DNA from: Paramarasmius palmivorus
Lineage: Eukaryota > Basidiomycota > Agaricomycetes > Agaricales > Marasmiaceae
Length of the DNA stretch: 64,000 nt
Direction of reading: 5' to 3'
Assembly (NCBI GenBank): GCA_037176845.1
Contig: JAYKXP010000079.1
Location: forward strand, 62,001-126,000
Shown one piece after another: positions 36,165 to 46,489 of this stretch. A program made the position numbers and the translations under genes. Within the stretch, counting starts at the first letter, position 1, and every line of letters begins with the position of its first letter. The notes under the pieces are model-generated. The model saw only the letters and a program-made list of their open reading frames with translations, did not search any database and was not told the DNA's origin.

Positions 36165-38312
36165 TTACCATGAGCTACCAGATTTCTTCTCTTCATTCGG
36201 CGATTCTGGAGGTACAATTCATCAGTACGGGAACTGAGAGTGAGTTCCCAACGAAGAACTAACCTCGAACTGGCAAGGGTGTCCTGAGCTGCGGTGCACT
36301 TTGATTGGACGGGCCAGTTGAGCTTCCTGTGTTACTGTAGAATATGAACATATGAAAGAGTGCCGAAAGAGGAACTGACCATGAAGCTCCTTGAGCCGAC
36401 TGTTCGCCCTTATGATCTCAAACTCCGGAAACCCCAAGTGTCGGGCGTAATCGACGCTGGCAGCGTCAAAGCCACGAGCGATTTGCCATTTGCGTAGGGC
36501 AGCGTAGATGTCGGAGGGCCATGAAAGCAACCCAACATCCTCCGCAATATACGCTCTGAGCTTCGGTAACCCCCATTGTTTACGTTCCTCTTGTGAAAGC
36601 TTGGTTTGGCCACTTTCGTCCAGAGACCAAAAATAGGTTCGGATGTGGCCCAAGCCCCATGCTACGAGTTCCGAGATCGACATAGGAAGAGGGTATATGA
36701 AGAGGTAGATAGGTCGTAGGTCGTTAACATGAGGAAGGGGCTTCTGCTGATTTGCGCGTTGGTCAGGTCTTAGCTCCAGCAAGGGTGCCTCAATCAGAAC
36801 TGTTAAGAAGATCAGCTTCATCGTGAAGATGATGAAGGGCGAGAGCTACAGCATTTTTCCTCCTTTCCCGACATGCCTTGACCGTTGATCATTGCCGAGG
36901 ATTGAGATAACCAAGCCATCTGAAACCACTTCCACTGATGTTGAAAGCAGAGGAACGGTTCTTCTCCGTGGCATACCTTGAACCTACTGATATCAGCCTT
37001 TGTTGATGAACAGTAGCGTGACAATCCTCACTCACCGCAATAATCCGTCCCCTACTATTGCTCGATCACCCAGCCCTCTCATTCCCCAAGATGACACGTC
37101 CCAAAATGACTTGCTATTTGCCGGCCATTTCCCAAAAGCCTCGAGCAATGGAGAGTACATTGTATCAAAGCGGAACCTTTGGATAAGGTCCAGTAAGAGA
37201 TGACACGGCGCATTCATAAACAGCTCTTCTAGGAATGGGGATCCTTTTGTCCAGCCATGATCGTGATCGTGTTCAGAGTTTGTCATCTTTGCCAATATTG
37301 TGTCGAGATTTGTATATTTCGCCGACCGACTTGCATATTCTAGAATAATATCGTCTAAATTTGTCGAACGAAACAGCTGGAAGAATCGGATTGACACGTC
37401 CTCTTGTAGCATGTCCGCTGAGGAGGGAAGGAGGTCGCTATCAACCGCTCCTAATCTCGGGATCGCGATATAGGGTGTCACAGGTCCTACAAGTCCCTTG
37501 CATAAGGTGCCTCTTGTATTCAACCATATCTTGTTCTCCATACATCCCATCTTTCCCTGAAGAGAGTTCACTACATAAGGTTGCGTGGTTATGGAATGAT
37601 CAAGATCACGACTAACCTTCAAGCAGTCGATGTAAATATCTCCTCAAAGCGAATACTTATAGAAATGCGCAAGGGGTACCAGTTCTATCGAGTATACATG
37701 ATTAACGTCCGGCGCTGATATCGAGAAGGAACAGATACTGACCCCCATGGAAGATCAGGAGCGGGACATTAGAGTGGTTCAGACCATAGAGCTGCCATAC
37801 ATCCGGTTTCCTGTCCAACTATGAGCGAAATTATTGCGAATAGAAAAGAGTGAACGAACCCTAAACTAGCACGCAAATAGTGCTTAAAGTCTCCTTCCCA
37901 GTGGCGGCGTGCATTGTTGCCTTGATAGATAACTGCGGTGTATTTGGATTCCCGGTCGGGGTATACGTTGACAGTACAGATCGTTTGTCGACCTGTATCG
38001 CGCAGACCCTTTCTGAGAAGCTTCCCATTCTCCCATTCCTCTTCCCATTCTTGAAGACTCCCTGTGTGTATCTCGTTCAGGGTGACGATATTACCACGTT
38101 TCACGTATTCAAACTGAAAGGTTTCTATCAAGGTTATGATGCCTCTCGACTGGATATTTGCGTACCTCGTTGTCCTCCGTATGGTCAACTTGCGTGTGAG
38201 TGCCAAAATGGATGGAACTGGCATTGATCGGCGCATTGAACTGGTTCCCATATACGTGGTTGAACGTGTTTTCACCTGGAATAGTGAACTGCGAACACTT
38301 CTCGAAACTCAT
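36165..38312 (-). pseudogene. W1: W-family gene with one in-frame stop
   Basis: Nine exons align with W2: 38166..38312, 37856..38113, 37743..37818, 37617..37684, 37036..37556, 36850..36983, 36380..36799, 36264..36326 and 36165..36205, which would code 575 residues. Exon 4 carries TGA at 37644..37646 where W2 has TGG, the only lesion I found. The N-terminus (MSFEKCSQFTIPGENTFNHV) holds a glycine motif, followed by RKPDVWQLYGLNHSNVPLL, IRFFQLFRSTNLDD, and near the end MSISELVAWG, YFWSLDESGQTKLS and ALRKWQIARGFDAAS. The family is abundant in Agaricomycetes and of unknown function. Either the stop silences the gene, or a product of about 145 residues is made. Intron 2 would be only 37 nt. Confidence 0.75.
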
Positions 38313-39688
38313 GGTGAAGAAGGTGGGTGGTGGTGATATAGCAAGAAAGGTTGTGGGGGAATTGTCGCATGGCCCACGAGTGCGGTTCCCACCAACGAGA
38401 TGCTATTCCTGAATATATCACTGTCATCAGTACAGGTATCCAATGCTCATAGTTTGATTATCACATACCTATGATGTTTGCCTTGGTCCTTCGAACACCG
38501 GTTTACGTTTTGAAAAAGACATATGGCTAGCGCGGCTACCGTGGTCTCAACAATTTTTTTTTTTTTTTTGAATTTGGAGGACAATGAGGATGTGTGGTTT
38601 GTCTTCAACCTTTGTTTCGGAGCATTTCCTAGGGAACATTATATCAATAAATGAGCTCTTCGTGAACTGTGCTTGTCACTGCTTGAGACTACTATACCTG
38701 ATGCTTTTTTTCGGGGATCCAACTCGCTGTCAAGCCTCTGTGTTCGATACCATCTGCACCGCCAAAGTCTAATCTTGATGTAGTGAACGAGTGTAAGAGG
38801 AGGAAACACTTTTGACAGCCCTCGAAGAGATTCAGAAAGGGAGAGGATCGCCCATTTACACCCTTCGACCCGCACCACGAACACCACCGCCATTCCTCTT
38901 ATCGATCCACCAAATGGGTTGTTCATATCCATATTAAATATTAGATGCTTGAACAAGCAAGAACTGGGTGTTTGGGAACGCCGGAAGTTGAGTTATTGGC
39001 TCTTCGAATCTTGTCCACCGTATTTTCGGAATCTCGTCATAGATGATTGCGGCGTTTTCTGTATTCTCTAAAGAATTGAGGAAGCCTCATATGGCTGTGA
39101 GGGGAAGACGGCTTGGTGGTTATGGGCGGCAATGTAGCGACACCGTGGGTTGGGTGTACATTTGGGAATGAGACGGATCATGAGGAAGACTTGGTGTTGT
39201 TCTAAGTGGTTGTGTTTTGAAGAGCTGCCGCGTATCTCTAGGGCCGAATTTTACCTCCAAAAAGGAAAGTTTGAGAAAGACAGCTACGCACAATGTTCAC
39301 CGCTGTATTCGTTTTAAGCACCTGTAGCTTGAATGAATAGTGCTGGGGCTCCTGAAGTTGCTGTAGAACGCGTTTCGGCGCGAGAAAAGAAGAGGCTCAT
39401 CAACCTAGCAAATCGCAAGATGGAGGAGGAAAAGAGCTGAGCGCGAGCGCCCAGGTACGCGAGCATTCACTACTTAATTTACACCGAATAAATCCCAGTT
39501 CCGCTGGCTATCGACATGTAAAGACTCTTCATATTCTTGAAACAGGAAATCTTTCAATGAAAAGGACCATATATATTATAGGCAAGTATTGCCCGGAGGA
39601 AAAGGTTAGCACATGAACGCGCTTATACCCGAGCCAGTGACCGCTTCCCATGCCCACCATGAGCTACTGGATTTCTTCTCTTCCTTTG
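38313..39688. other. Spacer between W1 and the TIR element with gene relics
   Basis: About 38460-38960 is a diverged copy of 33180-33540 and 43260-43740 (upstream of the W genes). A run of 17 T lies at about 38551-38567. About 39330-39420 codes in one frame for AREKKRLINLANRKMEEE and a stop, which resembles the helical C-terminus of LYAR-D, and about 39490-39660 matches the LYAR-D/W1 intergenic and W1 3' end. This suggests the stub of a second LYAR gene once paired with W2. The left target duplicate of the element follows at 39689. Confidence 0.4.
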
Positions 39689-39696
39689 ATGTTTCT
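39689..39696. repeat. 8-bp target site duplication, left copy
   Basis: ATGTTTCT immediately before the left inverted repeat. The same 8 bases follow the right inverted repeat at 40989..40996. Confidence 0.85.
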
Positions 39697-40988
39697 ATGC
39701 TCCTCCGTTTGTACATTTAATCATTTGCGAGATTTTTTTGTGAGAGCGAGAGAAAAACAGAAAATGGCGCGAGTGTTTGGTGCAAAACAGCGAGCGAGAT
39801 TCTTTTATCAGGGTGTGCACTGTGGAGGTACAGTCCGGGACATGGGTTCTGAATCCCGACGTCGGCCGACAGATTCTGAGCGTTCTATCCGTTGATCTTC
39901 CAGTTCACAAGGAAGCTTTGTGACCGTAAATGAAAGTGTTCAGTTTATCGGACCTGTCATCGCATATGCAAGAATGCCATGACGGTCGGAGTGTTCACAC
40001 GATTGAAATAGGCCTCGCTCTGTGGATACTTGCCAGTCTGAACAGAACAAGGAAGCGTGATAGACGTTTCAGTTGAGGGAACGTTCATTGTCCCTGTGCA
40101 ATCTATAGCTGTAGTATTTGACAGTGTGGTTCAGAGGCTGGATGTGAGTGGGGTGACAATATTAGAGGATCAATTAATCATTGGAATTGTCGCAGTACGA
40201 GGGCAGCCAAATTCGGTCATGATGGTCAAAGTTCCTTAGGCTCTTCATGGTTGCTTCATGGTGGTGGTTCGAGTAATAATAATAGTGAGATTTGATCTGA
40301 CATGGAGATATTCTCCGATAGTAAGGTGTATACAGGAACAAGGTAAAGGGTTATTGAGATTATCCTGACATCGGAGGCAGCCTACTTGACATGTAGATGA
40401 GAGAATGAGGAGAGTATTTCAAAGGGAAGACGGTAGAAAACATACCAGAGCTGCAATCAGTAAACAATTCGTTGTGATCCCATCTTTCACCAACTTCAAT
40501 GCAACTAGATAGATCGTAAACCTCGTCCCTTGTACTGGAGACCTGGTGTGAACCTAAAATAAGAAGGGAATCGTCTCCTACTAGTTCAGATACAGGATTC
40601 TGGGGCTCTGCTGATGGATACTGCTGGATGGTGGAGACGTGTAAGAGAGGCTGTCGAGGAAGTATGGATGATGTCCATGGAACCGTGTTCTTCAAGATGA
40701 AGCTACCGCATTCTGCACCAACGGAAGGAATTAGAGAAGGCAGCTGTCCCCATTGTGACTCTCAGAGGAGCGTCGAAGGATACATGAAGCTTAAAGGAGG
40801 ACGCGTCATCCCTGCGGAATCCCCGGGACGACCCCGGACCGTACATCCCCATCCGCGATTCTCTCGCGCAGCCTCGAAAAGAATCTCGCTCGCCTGTTTT
40901 GCACCAAAAACTCGCACCATTCTCTGTTTTTTTCTCGCTCTCACAAAAAAAATCTCGCAAATGATTAAATGTACAAACGGAGGAGCAT
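39697..40988. mobile_element. Non-autonomous TIR DNA transposon, 1,292 bp
   Basis: The ends are inverted repeats of about 110 bp: 39697..39806 reads ATGCTCCTCCGTTTGTAC onward and 40876..40988 is its reverse complement with a few changes. It is flanked by 8-bp direct repeats ATGTTTCT. The paralogous site near W1 (36200-36215) lacks the insert and has one copy of the equivalent bases, which shows a true insertion. The 8-bp duplication fits hAT-type transposition by known family behaviour; the terminal bases are not a classic hAT end, so that is an inference. The interior (39807-40875) has no transposase-like frame. It holds short frames such as 40360..40695 on the minus strand (111 aa) of unknown origin. 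It sits inside the last exon of W2. Confidence 0.85.
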
Positions 40989-43075
40989 ATGTTTCTGGAG
41001 GTCGAGCTCATCAGTACAGAAACTAACAGTGAACGTTGAATGGGGAACTAACCTTGAACCGGCGAGGATGACTCGAGCTGGTGCGGTACACTCTGATCAT
41101 CAGGATTGGGTGAGCTGGCTATATAGACCGTTAACATATGAGCGAATGCGAGAAGATGAACTGACCATGAACCTCCTCAAGCCGACTGCTTGCCCTTAGG
41201 ATCTCGAACTTTGGAAACCCCAAGTGTCGAGCGTAATCGGCGCTGGCAGCGTCGAAGCCACAGGCGATTTGCCATTTGCGCAGAGCAGTGTAGGTGTCAG
41301 AGGACCATGAAAGCAGTTCGATGTCGTCTTCAACGTACGCTCTGAGCTCAGGTAACCCCCATTGGCTACATTCATCTTCTGACATACGAGTTTGGCCGCT
41401 TTCGTCAAGAGACCAAAAGTAGGGTCGGGTGTGTCCTTTCTTGCATGCTATGAGTTCCGAGATTGACATAGGGGGCCGCACGAAGAGGTAGATAGGTGGC
41501 ATCTCTTTGACCGGGAGAGGGCGTTTGCGTTGATTTGAGCACTGCGCAGCTTTCAATTTTACCGGGGGTGCCTCGACCAGAACTATTGAGAAGAAAGGTG
41601 ATCAGTTACATTGTAGACATGGTAGGTGACGACATACAGTATTGATCCTCTTTCCCAAGGTCGTCAATCGCTGTTGGAAACTGGGATAACCAACTCATCT
41701 GGAATACCATCCAATTGATCACGATGCAGAGGAAGGGCTTCCCCGTATGATGCAGCTTAAACCTGCTGATATCAGTCCCTCTTGAAATGGTGATGATCAC
41801 TGCCATCACTCACCGCAACAATCCGTCCCCAACTCTTGTTAGATTCCCCAGTCCTCCCAGGGATCTTCCCCATCGCGACAAGTTCCACACTCCTCTACTA
41901 TTCTTCGGCCACCTTGCAACAGCCTCAAGCGACGGAGAATAAATCGTATCAAACCGTAGCTCTTTTATTATATCCAGTATAAGGTGACGCGGCGCATTCG
42001 AAAACAGCTCTCCAAGGAACGGGTATCTCTTTCTCCAGCGTTGGTTGTATTTGTGAGATTGGCGATCCGACACCATTCTGTCGATAGATGTACGTTCTGC
42101 CCCCCGACTTGCATATTCTAGAAGATCATCATCCAATTTCTTCGAACGGAACTGCTGGAAGAATCGGATCGACACGTCGCCTTGAAGCATGTTTGCTGAG
42201 GAAGGGAGGCGGAGATTGTTAGGCGCTCCTAAAGTTGGTACGAGAAAATGTGGTCCAACGGGTCCCTTGCAAAAAGCGCCCCTTGAGTTTAACCATAACC
42301 TATTCTCCGCACACCCTATGTTTCTCTGTTGAAGATTCGGCGGATTTTTCAGCACGGTTATAAGATGATAAGGTCTTGGCTAACCTTTAAGCAGTCGATG
42401 TAAACATCGCCCCAAAATGATTGCTTGTAGAATTGCCCAAGGGGTACCAGCTCTATCGGGTGAAGTCGATTAACAACTAGTGCTGATATGAGGAAAGGAA
42501 CGGATACTAACCCCCATGGAAGATTAGAAGCGGGACTTTGGAGTGGTTTAGACCATAGAGCTGCCATACGTCCGGTTTCCTGTCCAGCTTTGAGCAGAAT
42601 TTAGGCAAAGACAGACGTAAAAACAAACCCTAAACCGGCTTGCGAGTAGTGCTCGAAGTCCTCTTCCCAATGGCGGCGTGCGTCATTGCCTTTATAGATC
42701 ACTGCAGTGTATTTGGACTTCTGGTCGGGGTGAACGTTGACGGTACACATCGTTTGTTGACCTGTATTGCGCAGGCCCTTTCTGAGAAGCTTCCCATCCT
42801 TCCATTCCTCCTCCCATTCTTGAAGATTCCCAGCGTGTATTTCGTTCAGGGTGACGATGTTGCCACGTTTCACGTATTCAAACTACAGATTTTATGTCCA
42901 GTACGTGAAGCCTTTCGACTGAGTGTTTGCGTACCTCGTTTTCCTCTGTGTGTTCTTCCTGAGTGCTAAAGTGGATGACACCAGCGTTGATCGGTGCGTT
43001 GAACTGGTTCCCATATACGTGGTTGAATGTGTTTTCGCCTCGGATTGTGAACTGCGAACAGTTCTCGAAACTCAT
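40762..43075 (-). CDS. W2: W-family protein with a transposon-derived C-terminus
   Basis: Exons 42935..43075, 42625..42882, 42512..42587, 42385..42452, 41814..42325, 41638..41762, 41166..41582, 41053..41118 and 40762..40994 give 631 aa in one frame. Exon 1 has FTIRGENTFNHVYGNQFN, exon 2 EYVKRGNIVTLNEIHAG, exon 3 RKPDVWQLYGLNHSKVPLL, exon 4 GDVYIDCLK, exon 5 IRFFQQFRSKKLDD. Exon 7 has PPMSISELIACKKG, YFWSLDESGQTRMSEDE and ALRKWQIACGFDAASADY. Unlike W1, no internal stop is seen. The last exon keeps its splice acceptor and six native bases, then enters the transposon and adds about 75 element-coded residues before a TGA. The native last exon coded about 13 residues. Intron 2 (42588..42624) would be only 37 nt, so that border is less sure. 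Function unknown. Confidence 0.75.
40989..40996. repeat. 8-bp target site duplication, right copy
   Basis: ATGTTTCT immediately after the right inverted repeat. It overlaps the splice acceptor and first six exon bases of the last W2 exon, which is how the acceptor survived the insertion. Confidence 0.85.
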
Positions 43076-44751
43076 GATGGTCGGGTGAGGGTGGTGTACC
43101 GTTGGATGGTGGTCTGATAGCAAGGAAGGCGGTCGGGAGCTTGGGGTTTTAACTATCGCATGGTTCACGAGGTGATCCTCGCGAAGCATACCAACGAGAT
43201 GTTCACACTGATGGCAGTCGCTATATCAGCATTCAGTGCCGGTTCTCATATGTTGATAATCACGTACCCATGATACGCTTTTCCTTGGGTCTCGAACGCG
43301 AACCCTTTGCAGAGAAACCTCTAGCCAGCGCGGATATGTACATCTCGATGCGAACCCTTCTTTAGACATTAAAAGTCGCGAACCCTTCTTCGTGCACTTG
43401 GCTGACTACGACAAGACGTGCTTCATCCTCGGCCTTGGTTCGGAGCAGTTGCCCTGAGAGGAATTGTATCAACAGCGGAGTTCTTCCTGAACTGTGCTTG
43501 AGACTACCTGAAGTTTTTCTGGCTCGAAAAGTCATTGCCAAACCTCCGCCTTCCGGCCCAGCTTTCGCTCAAAAAAGACCGAATCCCCATTTTTAACACC
43601 TTCTTGATAGATAAAGCGAGTCGAGGAGGATGAAAGCCCCCGAATTCGGAAGATGTTGGCAGGCTCAGAAAGAGAGAAGCGCCCATCGCATTCTTCGACC
43701 TGCACCGAGTATACCACGCATCATGCACTAATTCACTCACCGCCATGGACTAGGGGTCGAAGTAGAGCTGGATATCCCGTAGATTCTTTCAGGGCGAGGT
43801 ACGTTGATTATAAGTGAACGTTGAATAACCCACAGAATCATTCTCCTGCAGACTGGAAACCCGGAACCAAAAGTACACCATAGCCGAGTCGACAGTTCTC
43901 AAACTACAGACTAGTCATGACTAGCCTACGACTAACTGTAAATTCGCTGCTTGCTCTCCAAGTCACCGTGGTCCGAATGCCTTCCCCAATACATATTTTG
44001 CCCAACGCCTTGCTTAGAGTATCAGAGTATGGTTCAACGTATCAACTCGCAACGACATTCACCTTCCTCCCACTACCAGCCTTTTGCCAGGCTCACAGAT
44101 CCACTCTTGTAGAGCGTCACCCACAATCCAAGACTCTCAGTACCTCCAGCAACACGCGTTTGTGAACAAGAACCGTGATGCCTTCTTTAGCACAATCACA
44201 GAATCGAATGGAGAGCATATCTTTGATCCCGCCAAATGTCTCTCTAAACGGTTCAAACCCGTTCTAAGCCGACCTCGTTATCGTGATGCCAGAATACATT
44301 TTGATTTCCTCGGAACATCGAATCGTCCTCCGTATTGACGAATGGTTCAGAGACGATATAAAGACGCGATTTCCAACCGTAGTTTACCCAAATGACAAGG
44401 TCTGGGCCGGTTGTGGGGATCAGGCAAGAGTCGAACGGTGGCGAGCTCTTTGGGACTACCACTAACTGTGAGTTTGATGCGTATCCCAATGGTTGACTCG
44501 GCTCAAAGAAGCAGACGAAACCACTCGTCCTTCTTTCGAGTTGTTGGGATGGAACAGTACGTGCATTGCTCGTAATGAGGACCCGTATTTCATGCTGTGT
44601 TTGCAGGAAGTCGCTCTTTCTTCTGTACTCTTATACAACACCTTTTTGCGCAGACCTCGAAACTCTGCTTCGATGCGATCGAACTTGACATTCATCTATA
44701 CAACATACTAGATAATCGAGTTGATGGTCACTGAGCTTTGATGACTGCCTT
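43076..44751. other. Spacer between W2 and the PARP-like gene
   Basis: About 43260-43740 is the W upstream block also seen at 33.2 and 38.5 kb. About 43917-44465 has several short plus-strand frames, for example one ending RFKPVLSRPRYRDARIHFDF and one ending DEWFRDDIKTRFPTVVYPND. They look like pieces of a decayed protein gene, but frames shift and I cannot name it. The 3' end of the PARP-like gene follows at 44752. Confidence 0.35.
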
Positions 44752-46489
44752 TTAGGCTTGGTACATAACCAGGAAGGATGGACGGATGGCTTCGTTGCAA
44801 TATACAATCAGTTCATCATAGTCTCCGCCTTGTCCCGAGTCCGCGACAACCTTTAACCCAATCAAAATATGTTTTGGATAAGTATAACGATAACCAGCCA
44901 CATACCGAATCGCATCCTGACGGTGGGGCCGTCAGGCTCGGAGCATTGTTCTTTAGCTTACAGCACTTGCCCACTACTACCTTGTTCAAAAGCATAGCCT
45001 TTGTGGATGATGCTGAAATGTTACGGGAGTAACCATCCGACCTGAAAGTAGAATCCTCAGTATTTTGGTACTGGAATATCCCAGGAACTGTGCTAACTTG
45101 AATGAAGTGGAGGAGGTGTATATGCCCTTCCCGAACCTGTTTGAAACTCTTACTGAGTGGTGAGCTATCCCAGTGCTAATTTAAATATGTACCTTAATTG
45201 ACCCAGACCAAAGTTCTTACCCCCGGAGCCAACATCGAAAGAAGTCCTGAGGATACAACACAATGAACACGTCGTGGATGTGCAGAACTGTGTCTGCCCT
45301 TTATCTCCTAAGAGACACTCACGTCGTGTGCCGTGCCATCGTCGATTCTCATTTCCCACTGAACGGCCAGAAGCAGCAAACTGACCACGGGCTTCTACGG
45401 ATGACCTAGCAAGCACGATAAGTAGATGTCATGATGGTGTAAGGAGTATTGGCATACTTGTAGTCCTTGTAAGCCTGGACAGATGTAGGCGTTGCGATCA
45501 CCTTATAGACTTGTTTGACTTGTGGACAGGTGGTGCCGGGATGTCTCCACGAAGCTTTGAACTGGTCTGCGACTATGAAGAGCACGGTGGCGTTCAGGAG
45601 AGCCGTTCATCGAGATAATATAGTATCTTACCGCTCTTGTAGGTGACATGGCCGGCAGGCACCTCTAAAATCATCGGGCCCTTCTTCTCCGCGTCGTCAG
45701 AACAATTCTTTCCGCAGAATTGAGAGTTGGACATCTTCTGATTCTGGAGACAGAGTAGACATAGTGTTTCCGAGAGCCTAGAGAGATACAGCGCTCAGTC
45801 ACCGCGTCATAAGATCATAGTCGGACTAACGCCCTGTGGGTAAGCGAGCAGTACTCGCCAAGAGTTCCGTTGGCATTTGTATATGCTGCTTTCTGACATC
45901 CCGGAGCCTGGCAAGTTCCTGGGGGTTTCTTAGAGGTTCCCGTTTGTCTGGAAGCCTCTTTCTTAGCACAGGCTTTGCCGCAGAATGAATGCCCGGGATG
46001 CTTTGGGCGGGAATGACAGAACTACAAGGCAAAAATGTGCATGAGAGAGAGGAAATAGGACAGAACAGAACTTCACGGACGTCGCAGTTTCCACTAGCCT
46101 TGGCTTGAGCACAACTCTTGGAACAGTACGGGTGTGTCTTTTTGCCGTCGTTATACTTTGGCTTTAGATGGCAATTCTAGTCAAGAGTTGATAAGTACAA
46201 ACTTGTCGGCGGCCTATGGGTACACACTTACCTCGCACAGATTAGAGGTGGCGGATAATAAATTTGAACCTTGTTGAGCCTGAGTATTGGAGGCTTGCAC
46301 ATTGGGTAAATTGGAAAGCGCCGTCGACAAAAGACTTGACACCGCAGAGACAGCGGATGCAGAAGACGGGCCCGGTGCTACAGTCGTGGTTGTACCCTGG
46401 GCGTTCTGCAGGCCAGGATACTGAGCAGCCGCAGTGTGTAGAAGCGATATAGCAAGAGGGAGACTAGTAGTGACCGAAGCGGCACTCAT
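44752..46489 (-). CDS. PARP-like ADP-ribosyltransferase with Cys-rich modules
   Basis: Nine exons, 46232..46489, 46072..46176, 45831..46021, 45632..45777, 45458..45572, 45193..45405, 45098..45136, 44906..45041 and 44752..44850, give 433 aa in one frame. After a low-complexity N-terminus come three Cys modules of the form C-x2-C...K-P-K...Y-C-S-K-x-C: CENCHLKPKY, then FCHSRPKHPGHSFCGKAC, then CLLCLQ...FCGKNC. They probably bind metal. The catalytic domain has NENRRWHGTRRECLLGDKGQ (His), RFGKGIYTSSTSFK (Tyr), KAMLLNKVVVGK, and GDYDELIVYCNEAIRPSFL (Glu), so the H-Y-E triad of PARP enzymes is complete. It should transfer ADP-ribose from NAD+; target and location are unknown. The catalytic Tyr sits in a 39-nt exon, which would make the gene easy to miss or misannotate. 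Confidence 0.88.

Noticed and set aside
38551..38567. T17 run as a possible retroposon tail
   Set aside because: No reverse-transcriptase gene, no target duplication and no processed gene next to it.
40057..40239. 60-codon frame inside the TIR element as a gene
   Set aside because: Short, unrecognised, and overlapped by better exon-like frames on the other strand.
42358..42600. Alternative W2 frame reading MAALWSKPLQ through intron 3
   Set aside because: The other frame gives DVWQLYGLNHSKVPLLIFHG in both W1 and W2 and joins correctly to the next exon; the alternative is stopped in W1.
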